Source of the DNA: Fimbriimonadia bacterium
Lineage (GTDB): Bacteria; Armatimonadota; Fimbriimonadia; Fimbriimonadales; GBS-DC
NCBI GenBank assembly: GCA_026129765.1
Contig: JAHCHP010000007.1
Location: 83,987-147,986 of the forward strand
Length of the DNA stretch: 64,000 nucleotides
Direction of reading: 5' to 3'
In this document: in pieces, positions 9,080-17,400 of the stretch
Numbering within the stretch: position 1 is the first letter of the stretch
Layout of the letters: the number at the start of each line of letters is the position of its first letter
Notes under the pieces: model-generated
Databases searched by the model: none
Told to the model about the DNA's origin: nothing
The model's input: the letters and a program-made list of their open reading frames with translations, nothing else
Program-made: the position numbers and the translations under genes

Positions 9080-9702
9080 GCGCAACAGCCGTCTGGGTGG
9101 TCGGCGCGGGCGGGCACGCCAAAGTCGCGCTGAGCGTATTGGAAGCATGCCAGATTTCGATAGCCGGCTTGCTCGACGATGACTCGTCGCGTTGGGGTAG
9201 TCAAATTTTGGGTTATCCGATTGTGAGGGGTATCGATCATTTGAAGGAATACCCGCAGCCGCGCGCAGTATTGGCGATAGGCTCTAATCATATTCGACGG
9301 GAGTTAGTAGAAAAGTACCCGACCGTTCAGTGGGTCAGCCTTATTCATCCGACAGCATGGGTTCATCCCAGCGCAAAAATCGGTGAAGGCTCCGTCATTT
9401 TCGCGGGAGCCGTCATTCAGCCGGAAGCGCGTATCGGAGCGCACTGCATCGTCAATACCTGCGCGAGCATCGATCACGATTGCCAAATCGGCGATTTCGT
9501 TCATCTTGCGCCGGGAAGTCATTTGGCAGGCAACGTCAGGGTTGGCTTAGGGGCGATCTTGGGGGTCGGCGCGTCTGTGATTCCGGGCATCGAGATTGGC
9601 GACTGGGCGGTAGTGGGCGCGGGCGCGGTGGTGATCAGGGATGTGCCTGCGGGCGTGACGGTAGTCGGCTGCCCTGCAAAGGAGATTCAGAATAGGGAAT
9701 GA
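9076..9702 (+). CDS. Sugar O/N-acetyltransferase, NeuD/PglD family
   Basis: A 208-residue acetyltransferase with an N-terminal nucleotide-sugar binding domain (GAGGHAK, residues 10-16) and a C-terminal left-handed beta-helix made of hexapeptide repeats (for example VHPSAKIGEGSVI and GVGASVIPGIEIG). ASIDHDCQIG carries the histidine used as general base in PglD. With the aminotransferase next door it probably acetylates a 4-amino sugar nucleotide; O-acetylation of sialic-acid-like sugars is the alternative in this family. The start at 9076 gives ATGA with the stop of the transferase gene; a longer open frame from 8881 is overlap with that gene and is not coding. Confidence 0.88.
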   Translation: MSATAVWVVGAGGHAKVALSVLEACQISIAGLLDDDSSRWGSQILGYPIVRGIDHLKEYPQPRAVLAIGSNHIRRELVEKYPTVQWVSLIHPTAWVHPSAKIGEGSVIFAGAVIQPEARIGAHCIVNTCASIDHDCQIGDFVHLAPGSHLAGNVRVGLGAILGVGASVIPGIEIGDWAVVGAGAVVIRDVPAGVTVVGCPAKEIQNRE

Positions 9703-10805
9703 GACAGATACCCATGTCTTCGGCAGAGTTAGACGAGCGCGATTTTGAGGCGGTGATGGAGGTCTTGAAATCGGGACGGATCGCGCTGGGTCCCAAAACG
9801 GAACAGTTCGAGCAAATGATGGCGGACTACGTCGGCGTCAAGCATGCGGTGGCGGTCAGTTCTGGCACGGCGGGGCTTCATTTGATTGTGAAGGCATTGG
9901 GAATCGGCGCGGGCGATGAGGTCATCGTTCCTTCCTTCACGTTTGCTGCCAGCGTCAACGCGATTCTGTATGAAGGCGCAACGCCCGTTTTTGTCGATAT
10001 CGAGCCGCAAACCTATAATCTCGATCCGAACGAGGTGGAGCGTAAAATCACGCCTCGAACAAAGGTAGTGATGGTGGTCGATGTGTTTGGTCACCCCGCA
10101 GACTGGGACGCGCTGATCGACATCGCCCAAAGGCATAACCTCATGCTCATTGACGATTGCTGCGAAGCGATTGGCGCGCGTTACAAGGGGCGGATGTTGG
10201 GACAGATGGGAGAGGCAGGCGCGTACGCCTTCTACCCCAATAAGCAAATGACGACAGGCGAGGGCGGCATGATCGTCACAAACAACGACGAAATCGCCCG
10301 TCTTTGCCGGAGTTTGCGCAATCAAGGGCGCGCGGAAATGGGCGCATGGCTGGAACATGAGCGAATGGGCTATAACTATCGCATAGACGAGTTATCCGCC
10401 GCGCTCGGTGTCAGCCAGCTCCAGCGTCTGGATACTTTCTTGCAAAAGCGGGAGCGAGTCGCGCAACGCTATACCGAACAAATCAGCCGACATGATTGGG
10501 CGCGTCCGCCTCTTGTGCTGCCCGATATGACCATGAGTTGGTTTGTCTACGTTGTTACCCTTTCAAAGGGGCTTGAGCGCGACCCCCTTATTGCGCGTCT
10601 TGCCGAAATGGGTGTGCCTGCCCGTGGCTACTTTGCCCCCCTGCACCGCCAAACCTATATCCAGCAGATGGGCTTCGGCGACGCTTCCCTGCCCATCACC
10701 GAAGAGATCGCCAAACGAACCATCGCCCTCCCCTTCCACAACAACCTCCCCGACGACGACATCGATTACATTGTCGACTGCCTGCGCCAAGCGATTGACA
10801 GTTGA
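9699..10805 (+). CDS. DegT/DnrJ/EryC1/StrS-family sugar aminotransferase
   Basis: A 368-residue PLP-dependent aminotransferase acting on keto sugars bound to a nucleotide. The PLP lysine is Lys182 in FYPNKQMTTGEGG. SSGTAGLHL (54-62), PSFTF and the DCCEAIGA segment are also typical of the family. The family also contains ArnB and PglE, which install a 4-amino group after a 4,6-dehydratase. No such dehydratase (PglF/CapD) lies in the window; it may be upstream of base 1. This is the last gene of the glycan operon. The start overlaps the acetyltransferase stop (ATGA), and palindromic repeats begin 6 bases after its stop. Confidence 0.92.
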   Translation: MRQIPMSSAELDERDFEAVMEVLKSGRIALGPKTEQFEQMMADYVGVKHAVAVSSGTAGLHLIVKALGIGAGDEVIVPSFTFAASVNAILYEGATPVFVDIEPQTYNLDPNEVERKITPRTKVVMVVDVFGHPADWDALIDIAQRHNLMLIDDCCEAIGARYKGRMLGQMGEAGAYAFYPNKQMTTGEGGMIVTNNDEIARLCRSLRNQGRAEMGAWLEHERMGYNYRIDELSAALGVSQLQRLDTFLQKRERVAQRYTEQISRHDWARPPLVLPDMTMSWFVYVVTLSKGLERDPLIARLAEMGVPARGYFAPLHRQTYIQQMGFGDASLPITEEIAKRTIALPFHNNLPDDDIDYIVDCLRQAIDS

Positions 10806-10811
10806 TTGACC

Positions 10812-10839
10812 GGGTTCCCCTTGCTTACTGGAGGAACCC
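10812..10839 (+). repeat. Palindromic repeat family A, copy 1 (short form)
   Basis: GGGTTCC and GGAACCC arms enclose a core TTGCTTACTGG. This copy lacks the AACGGAGGGGG tail seen in the three others. It lies just after the glycan operon and might serve as its terminator hairpin, though no T-run follows. Confidence 0.75.
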
Positions 10840-10873
10840 GTCTCGATCCGAGTTGTCCCGTCGCCAGGCGCAA

Positions 10874-10912
10874 GGTTCCCCTTGCTTGCTGGGGGAACCC
10901 AACGGAGGGGGT
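10874..10912 (+). repeat. Palindromic repeat family A, copy 2
   Basis: GGTTCCCCTTGCTTGCT is followed by GGGGGAACCC and the tail AACGGAGGGGGTT. It is nearly identical to the copies at 32543 and 61474 and has the same orientation. The arms form a strong hairpin. Confidence 0.85.
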
Positions 10913-10921
10913 TGCCCGTTT

Positions 10922-10992
10922 TGTCATGCGAGCGCAGCCGAGGCATCGGCTTCTAATGTCACGCCGAGCGCAGCCTCAGCATATGCTTCTGG
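10922..10992 (+). repeat. Repeat family C, two adjacent diverged copies
   Basis: TGTCATGCGAGCGCAGCCGA at 10922 and TGTCACGCCGAGCGCAGCCT at 10957 are two diverged copies of one unit, each followed by a GCTTC-ending segment. A third copy is at 17712, and both 10922 and 17712 are preceded by CCCGTTT. Together with family A copies this fills the 354-base space between the glycan operon and the next gene, in which I see no gene. Confidence 0.75.
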
Positions 10993-11098
10993 AGTTTGTC
11001 TCCACTTACCCACCGGAGGGTTTGCTTATACGTGCATACCCTGAAACTTCCCATCCCCTCCTGAATCCAAAAATGCGGACAAATTGCGGACATTTAGT

Positions 11099-11107
11099 TG
11101 TTATAAT
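11099..11107 (+). promoter_or_regulatory. Putative extended -10 promoter for the exported protein gene
   Basis: TG-T-TATAAT matches an extended -10 element, about 53 bases before ATG 11160. A direct repeat of TGCGGACA occurs just upstream (about 11074 and 11085). No good -35 is visible. Confidence 0.4.
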
Positions 11108-11159
11108 GTTATGGAGTCATCCATCTTCACCCATCACATAAAAATATGGAGGTAGAACG

Positions 11160-12257
11160 ATGTTTCGAAAGGCTTGCCTGTTTATCTTTATGGTCTCCGT
11201 GACCCTCACCGTCTTCGCGCAGTCTGCGCCAACACTTCTGAACTGCCATACGCTCCGCTTTTACACTTTTGAAGTGGACAATTTGAATGGATCACTTGCA
11301 AGTACAGAACCATTGATAGCTTTCCACAGCCCTGCTCAGGCATTCAAACCAGCACTGGTATCTCAAAAAATCAACATCGAAAGAACTGGAGATTCATCAC
11401 ATGTATTAAAAAATACCTTTGGAGCATCAATTGTTGGGCAGTTCTCAAAGTTAGCATCTGATAAAGTAGAAGCTCGCTGGAATTCCGTTTTGTCCTTCTA
11501 CTCGTTTTATCAGTCCTCACCTACTAACCTCGAAAAATTCATGAATCATGCTTCGTTTGTGTTTGATATGTCTAAGATCAACATTTCCAAACCAGTTCTT
11601 AAAGATAAGCGTTTTGTTCACGACGACTCTCATCCGCGTAAGTCTCCTGACTCGAGGTCTGTAAAACCACTTATGGTGCAACGAGTTTACGACCTTGAGT
11701 TAAAGAAACCAATAACATCTGATTCACAGTTAGCCGCTGATGAAATGAGATGGGCTATTACCACTTTAGGGGACCAACATGATATCGGAGTCTCGGCTCT
11801 TCATCAATTTGTTAACGGTTTCGCCAATGAAAGTACAAATTCTCTGATACGTCCAATCTGGCGCGAAAAGTCTGACTTAAATGAGGATTATCGTAATGAT
11901 TTGGCAGAATCAGCAGACCAACTTATCCTTGCTCTTCTATGGCTTGAAAAGCAACGCAAAACAGAGGATGTACTAGACCTGGTTGTCAATAAAGTGCGTG
12001 AGAATATAGCAAGACTTCCACAGAACGTAAAAATCGCAGATGTACGGAGAGTTGGAAAGCAGTTGAAGTTGTTATCTGAATTGACGTTAGAGATTCCGGG
12101 ATTTAGGAAAGCCCCTGTCCGTTTAGAGATTAACCTTGATTTTAACGATGATTCATGCAGCCTTATGTCCAGTATGAAAGGAGTTCTTAAAGGTATCACG
12201 GGGGACAACGATAATTTCTCTTACGAAGCTGAAACATATGTAGTTGTCTATCGTTAA
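11160..12257 (+). CDS. Exported protein of unknown family
   Basis: A 365-residue protein with a clean signal peptide (MFRKACLFIFMVSVTLTVFAQ, given here as MFRKACLFIF through VFAQ, cleavage near residue 21). I recognise no domain. The mature part is mixed polar sequence without repeats or membrane spans. GGAGG at 11148-11152 precedes ATG 11160. The coding sequence is AT-richer than the glycan operon, suggesting recent acquisition or weak selection. Directly after the TAA stop, in the same frame, 28 further codons encode a tail with the pattern VNDTDLLLVLTNYG, an EF-hand/dockerin-like end (separate entry). The annotated protein may therefore be the truncated form of a longer secreted protein. 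Confidence 0.7.
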   Translation: MFRKACLFIFMVSVTLTVFAQSAPTLLNCHTLRFYTFEVDNLNGSLASTEPLIAFHSPAQAFKPALVSQKINIERTGDSSHVLKNTFGASIVGQFSKLASDKVEARWNSVLSFYSFYQSSPTNLEKFMNHASFVFDMSKINISKPVLKDKRFVHDDSHPRKSPDSRSVKPLMVQRVYDLELKKPITSDSQLAADEMRWAITTLGDQHDIGVSALHQFVNGFANESTNSLIRPIWREKSDLNEDYRNDLAESADQLILALLWLEKQRKTEDVLDLVVNKVRENIARLPQNVKIADVRRVGKQLKLLSELTLEIPGFRKAPVRLEINLDFNDDSCSLMSSMKGVLKGITGDNDNFSYEAETYVVVYR

Positions 12258-12344
12258 TCCAAGTTGAACTTGTACCCGGCAAACATAGTCAACGATACCG
12301 ACCTCCTTCTGGTTCTCACCAACTACGGAAATGGATGCCAGTAA
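12258..12344 (+). pseudogene. In-frame EF-hand/dockerin-like tail after the stop of the exported protein
   Basis: Reading on past the TAA at 12255-12257 in the same frame gives 28 sense codons, ending in NDTDLLLVLTNYGNGCQ and TAA at 12342-12344. The core matches the C-terminal repeats of the SpoIID-type protein at 48749 (VDDEDLLLVLFEFG and VDDEDLLIVLFAFG). It has no start codon of its own. It is probably the remnant of the original C-terminus after a stop mutation, or the relic of another dockerin-tailed gene. The match is short but specific, with D-x-D-L-L-L-V-L and the aromatic-glycine end kept. Confidence 0.55.
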
Positions 12345-12356
12345 CTAACGCGATCT

Positions 12357-12384
12357 ATTCGGGAGCCGGAAACTGCTCCCGAAT
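12357..12384 (+). terminator. Hairpin terminator
   Basis: ATTCGGGAGC and GCTCCCGAAT form a perfect 10-base-pair stem with an 8-base loop, followed by the moderately T-rich ATTTTCTATTTG. It separates the exported protein from the lipoprotein gene. Confidence 0.7.
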
Positions 12385-12450
12385 GGAATGTAAGATTTTC
12401 TATTTGCGACCGTATTTATCAAAAGAACTTAATTCGGAGGTTAAGAAACA

Positions 12451-13917
12451 ATGCACGAATCGTATACACAACGATTTCTCCTACTCTCTGGCGTATTAGC
12501 CTCAATTGCGCTGACCTTGTCCGCGTGTGGAGGGGGAGGTGGAAACACAAACTCGAGTTCAGTCGGAATCGTCCAGGGACGACTTGTCGACATAAGCAAC
12601 ACTAATCAGCCTATTGCGGGCGCAACCGTCTCCCTGAGCAATGGAGAACAAACAACCACTAGTGCCAACGGAAGTTTTCAACTGAATGCAACATATGGAA
12701 ACCATACCCTTACCGTCATTCCGCCCAACACATTTGAAGGGCTTAGCATCCCTGTCAATCTGAATCAGAGCGCAAAAGACGTTGGAGAATTGCCAGTAAT
12801 GCCGAAAGGGGTTACATTAGGCAGTATTACCATCAATCCGTCTGCGCCCGACGGACCGGGAGGTTCCTATCTCGTCGGTCGGTCCTACCAATTCACAGCA
12901 ACCGTACGCCATCAAAATGGTCAAGTATTGTCCGGCTGGAAAGTCTTATGGCAATTGACGGGAAACGTTGGTATTATAGACAGCAATGGTAATTTTCAGC
13001 CGACATCACAAGGTAACGGCTCGCTTACTGCCTTGATCAAAGCGGGCGACCGAACCGTTGCTCAATCCAGCCCTATAACGATTAAGGTCTCATTAACCAA
13101 CACCTCTTCTATGATGATTTACGCGGCGTTGAGCAAAGGAATTGGTGAGATCAATAGCGACAGCGGACTCATCATTCGAACCTTCGCGGCGGGAAAGAAC
13201 GAAATTGAAACACCTACAGGTGTCGCGAGAGGCAATCACGGAGAGCTCTATGTGTGCGAATATACGGAAAATCGCGTATGGCGTCTCCAACCTGATACGG
13301 GAGCAGTCCAACTGATCGCAACCCTACCAACAACCTTGACCGATATTGTTGTGCGAGACAATGGCGACTTACTGGTTTTGGGAAGAAAACATCTCTACAA
13401 AGTTAATGTGAGCTCAGGTTCTTTTACCGTTCTTTATGAAGCTCCAAGCGCTCACTTGTATGTGGATATGGAACAAGGACCGGATGGGAAACTTTACATT
13501 GCCAACATCGCTGGGATTGACTCGCTTGGGAAAAGCGTGTTCAGATTAGACCCAGACAATCCACGACAACCTGAAGTGATCATTAAAGCAGGTGAAGGCT
13601 CTTTGAAAAGAGCCAATGCAATATGTTTTGTTCCCAATCACCTGCCGTCTGCTGGAACTATGCTGGTGTCTGATGAGAATTCTAACGCAGTTTATCGGTA
13701 CACTTCTGAAGGGGTTTATCTGGGTCCGGCATTCGCTATGGGTAATCCCGGAAAACTTGCCTTTGGACACGACGGGAAACTGTATGTCATGAATGGCTTT
13801 CCGAGAGCAATTGTGAGATATAGTTATCCCGGTTTCACACGCGACGGCTCGTTCCAAACGCCAACCATCGGAACCTCGATTGGTGATCTAAAAGGCTTTG
13901 TATCGGTGCAACCGTAA
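12451..13917 (+). CDS. Lipoprotein with a CarboxypepD_reg-like domain and a beta-propeller
   Basis: A 488-residue lipoprotein. The lipobox LSAC ends at Cys26 and is followed by a glycine run. Residues about 40-115 look like a carboxypeptidase-regulatory/transthyretin-like domain (GRLVDISN, PIAGATVSL). Residues 120-210 look like an Ig-like domain (SITINPSAPDG). Residues 215-485 hold NHL/SMP-30-type propeller blades: PTGVARGNHGELYVCEY, GPDGKLYIANI and GHDGKLYVMNG recur at blade spacing. It should sit at the outer membrane or cell surface; ligand and role are unknown. The ribosome-binding site CGGAGG precedes ATG 12451. A strong hairpin follows. Confidence 0.75.
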   Translation: MHESYTQRFLLLSGVLASIALTLSACGGGGGNTNSSSVGIVQGRLVDISNTNQPIAGATVSLSNGEQTTTSANGSFQLNATYGNHTLTVIPPNTFEGLSIPVNLNQSAKDVGELPVMPKGVTLGSITINPSAPDGPGGSYLVGRSYQFTATVRHQNGQVLSGWKVLWQLTGNVGIIDSNGNFQPTSQGNGSLTALIKAGDRTVAQSSPITIKVSLTNTSSMMIYAALSKGIGEINSDSGLIIRTFAAGKNEIETPTGVARGNHGELYVCEYTENRVWRLQPDTGAVQLIATLPTTLTDIVVRDNGDLLVLGRKHLYKVNVSSGSFTVLYEAPSAHLYVDMEQGPDGKLYIANIAGIDSLGKSVFRLDPDNPRQPEVIIKAGEGSLKRANAICFVPNHLPSAGTMLVSDENSNAVYRYTSEGVYLGPAFAMGNPGKLAFGHDGKLYVMNGFPRAIVRYSYPGFTRDGSFQTPTIGTSIGDLKGFVSVQP

Positions 13918-13937
13918 GCGCAACATAGAACTCATGT

Positions 13938-13965
13938 TTAGCAGAGAGGATGTCCTCTCTGCTAA
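13938..13965 (+). terminator. Hairpin after the lipoprotein gene
   Basis: TTAGCAGAGAGGA and TCCTCTCTGCTAA are perfect 13-base arms separated by two bases, so the loop is effectively GATGTC or similar. No T-run follows, so it may act as a 3' stabiliser or a weak terminator. Confidence 0.6.
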
Positions 13966-13986
13966 GTTCAAATGGAGGTAAATGTA

Positions 13987-14370
13987 ATGAGCCACAAACT
14001 GACGAACATCTTGCTTCTCTGTATAGCAGTCATATTATGCATTGACTTCTTTACTGATTTATCAAATTTTTACAAAAACGAAAGAACAAATCAATCGAGC
14101 ATATAATTTTTAGAAGACAAGTTTGACCAATTAATACAACAACCAAGTCGTTCCCTTGCCAGTGGTTCTGTACAGCCGCAATACAGCTACAAATGGCACA
14201 TAAGGTACATAGGTGATAATTACAAAGATGTTGACGAATGGGTGAGTAACACTATAAAAGAGATGACGGAGGAAGGCTGGAAAGTTCATACTTTTGGAGA
14301 GGCGGATCGAAGTTCTGGGACCGGCTACTACCGTACCGTTTCCTTCGTTTATATTCTTTTTGAAAAGTAA
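13987..14370 (+). pseudogene. Small membrane-anchored protein interrupted by one in-frame TAA
   Basis: From ATG 13987, with GGAGG at 13973-13977, the frame encodes 39 residues including an N-terminal membrane segment (ILLLCIAVILCIDFF) and then meets TAA at 14104-14106. The same frame continues open for 87 more codons to TAA at 14368-14370, with natural-looking soluble sequence (SYKWHIRYIGDNYKDVDEW, GWKVHTFGE, FVYILFEK). No start codon with a ribosome-binding site lies just behind the TAA. I read it as a recent nonsense mutation in a gene for a 126-residue single-pass protein; a sequencing error or stop readthrough are the alternatives. The family is not recognised. Confidence 0.7.
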
Positions 14371-14429
14371 TCTATATTACCATTTTCAACTCCGAACAAT
14401 TTCAATAGTCTGTAAAAAATAGCAGGAAT

Positions 14430-14486
14430 CTACCCGCGCACTGTCGAACTCTTACGCGCATATGGTGCAATCGCGTGTGCGGGTAG
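14430..14486 (+). promoter_or_regulatory. Inverted repeat spanning the start codon of the BTAD regulator gene
   Basis: CTACCCGCGCAC (14430-14441) and GTGTGCGGGTAG (14475-14486) are complementary with one mismatch and enclose ATG 14462. No ribosome-binding site is seen before that ATG. In RNA the stem would fold around the start; in DNA it could be an operator, perhaps autoregulatory. Confidence 0.5.
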
Positions 14487-17400
14487 AAATGTTCGGCGGA
14501 TTGCGGGTGTTTCATGGAAACACGTGCATTATGCGTTTTCGTCTTCGTTCCGCCCAGACGCTCTTTGCTTACCTCCTGCTCAAGCGGTACAAACCGATCA
14601 AGCGCGCTGCCTTGATAGACAAACTCTTCAACCCAGAGTCTGAAGTTGATTGCGACCCGATGCGCGCGCTTACTAAGAGCGTCTATGAGTTGCGAAAAGT
14701 CTTAGAGCCGCCCGGTATCGCCAAGAAAAGCGTGCTGTTAGCAGACCGGGATTCCATCGCGCTCAACCCGCAGACCCTTACCACCGACCTGGACGAATTT
14801 CTCTATGTCATCTCCCAATCGAAGAAAACAGCAGACATTGCCGAAAAGACAGAGTTGCTGCAGCGCGCTTTTGACTTGTACCAAGGTGAACTGCTCGCGG
14901 GTCTCGCCGAAGAAGACTGGTTGTCCCCAGACCGCTTCAAATGCGAGAACCTTTATGAACAACTGACCTGCGATCTTGCGCAACTCTACGTGTATGAAGG
15001 GCGCTCTCACCGAGCGGAACAAACCCTCTTGCGCGCATTGTCTCATCTACCCGATTCTAAGAAAATAGCCCGCCTCCATACAGAACTGCAAGCGCGTAAG
15101 ACCCGCGTGCGCACAGAGGACGACTCGGAAACCGTTGAAATCGAACCTGCCAACGAGGAAGAAGTCTCCAGCGCGTCATTGCCCCCCCGATTGGGAAGAT
15201 ACTTTGGCAGACATAACGAGCGCGAACAACTCCAAAGCCTGCTTAGCGAGTCCTGCGCGCCAGACACTGAGCCGCGATTGATCACCCTGTTTGGCGGTCC
15301 CGGAATCGGCAAAACCCGTCTTTCGGTAGAGGTCGGGCATGCGCTTCTCCCCCTTTACCAGAAACGGGTCTATTTCCTCTCCTTTGCAGAACATACCCCT
15401 CAATCTCTACTTGCCCAAGTCGCCTTGAGCCAACTGCCCATCCAACCGCGCGCAGAGAAACCGCCGTTGGAACAACTGATTCTGTTTTTGAGCCAAGCGC
15501 CGTCGCTTTTGATTTTGGATAATTTGGAACATCTGTTGGAATCCGCCGCCGCGCTGATTCAGACCTTGCTCCAAAAAGTGCCGAGCCTGAAATGCATCGC
15601 CACTACCCGACACCCGTTGGGATTGCCCGGAGAACAGGTGATTGAGCTTTTCCCGCTCGGCTTGGACACAGATGAAAGCCATTCATTCTCCGAAAGCGCG
15701 CAATTGTTCCATGACCGCGTCCAGTCCAGGAACCCTACCTTGCGCTGGACGGAACGACGCCATCAGCAGGCATTGGATATCTGCAAGAGAATGGAGGGCA
15801 TCCCGCTCGCGATAGAGCTGGCAGCCGCGCGCGCTGCATCATATCTGGAATGGGACAGACTCCTCGAGTCTCTTCTCGAAGCAACCCAACCTTCTCATTG
15901 CAAGAAAAAACAAAGTCCCGACAGACATGACTCGATGCGCGCCGCCGTCGCCTGGAGCGCTCAGCTGTTAGCGTTAGAGGTTCAGGCGTTTTTGAAAGGT
16001 TTAACTGTTTTCCGGGGGAGTTGGTCAGCAGATGCCGCAGAAAAAGTCTGTCAAGAACCGCGCGCATCCGAGTACCTGAGCCATCTCCGCATGCACGCGC
16101 TTATCAACTTGACCGAAACGGATCACGGAGTGCGCTACCATATGCCGGTTGTTATCTACGAATATCTGAAAGACCAGCTCTCCGATTCGGAGTGGATGGC
16201 GCTTCAAAATCAACATCTTGCATACTTTGCCAGCATCGCTAATCCAATCATCGATTATAAGAAAACAGAAGCCGACCACCTAAACTTCATTCAAGCCTTT
16301 GAATATGCGATAGATTCCAGTAACGCCGAGGGCGCAAGATCAGTAGGCTCGCCATGTGTCCTTGTTTGGCTAAACAAGTTTCAATTTGAGGAGTTAGCGC
16401 GATTGTATACCAAATACCGGGATTTCTTGCTCCAGATACCACAAGATCAAGTCACAAAGGCGCATTTGTTAGGGTGTTTACGCGAGTTGTTGAACGTCTA
16501 TTCACATCTTGGCATGCGTTCCCAAGCGCAATTGATTGTGCTTGAATTGGAGCAAATAGTCCAGCAGGTCGAAAAACTACAATGGACAGATGAGAACCTC
16601 TACAAAGAGGTGTTCCTTGGGTTCTTAGCACTGGCAAATTACTATTATCATCGCGGCGAAAGCGCGAAAGCGCGAGAACTTTTCCTGAAGGCGAAACAGA
16701 TTGCTACAGACTGGAAAAATGGTCGTTGTTTGAAATTTCTCACCTTCGGCTGGCTAACGCTGGAAATGACGAATGGCTGCCTGCGCCAAGCGGCTAGTTA
16801 CTGCGAAAGTTATGCTGAGTACGATTACAGTGAAGTTGTGGAACAAGAACATGAGGCTTACACACTGATGGAGTTTGGAACGCTCCACCGGCTGTTGGGT
16901 GATTATCCTCTTTCGGAACGCTATTTTGAGCGAAGTTTGTTTCTCCAACGAGAAACCAGCAACGAACTGGGCATTCTACAATGCCTGCGAGACAGAAGCC
17001 TTCTTCGCTTAGATCAAGCGCGTTATGCCGATGCGAAGGCAGACCTCGATCAGGCGCAGACCTATTTACTACCTTCTCAAGACGCACTTCGCGTTTCCAT
17101 AAATAGTTGTTTGGGCGAGGTCGCTTTGGCAGAAGGCGATTTCAGGTCAGCGCGCTATCAATTAGAAAATGGTTTACACTTCTGGCGCGACTATCCGCAT
17201 GCGCGCTGGGAATCATACCACTTGGCGCAACTCGGGCTGCTGGAAATTTACGCTGACAATCCCGACGTAGCCCGCTCGCTCTGTGAAGAAGGATTGCAGT
17301 TGATCACCTCTGCACCCAGCCTGATTATTGAAGCGCAGTTGCTTCAGATACGAGGCTTAAGCGAAGGAGAACATGGCATTGCCCATCTGCTCGATTCGCT

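Noticed and set aside
10806..11159. CRISPR array or small gene in the repeat-rich gap
   Set aside because: Repeats are few, diverged and irregularly spaced, and short open frames there consist of repeat sequence only.
11160..14370. TAA reassigned to an amino acid in this organism
   Set aside because: TAA ends several intact genes in the window, such as esterase, MTase and aceB, at their family-typical ends, so a general reassignment is excluded.
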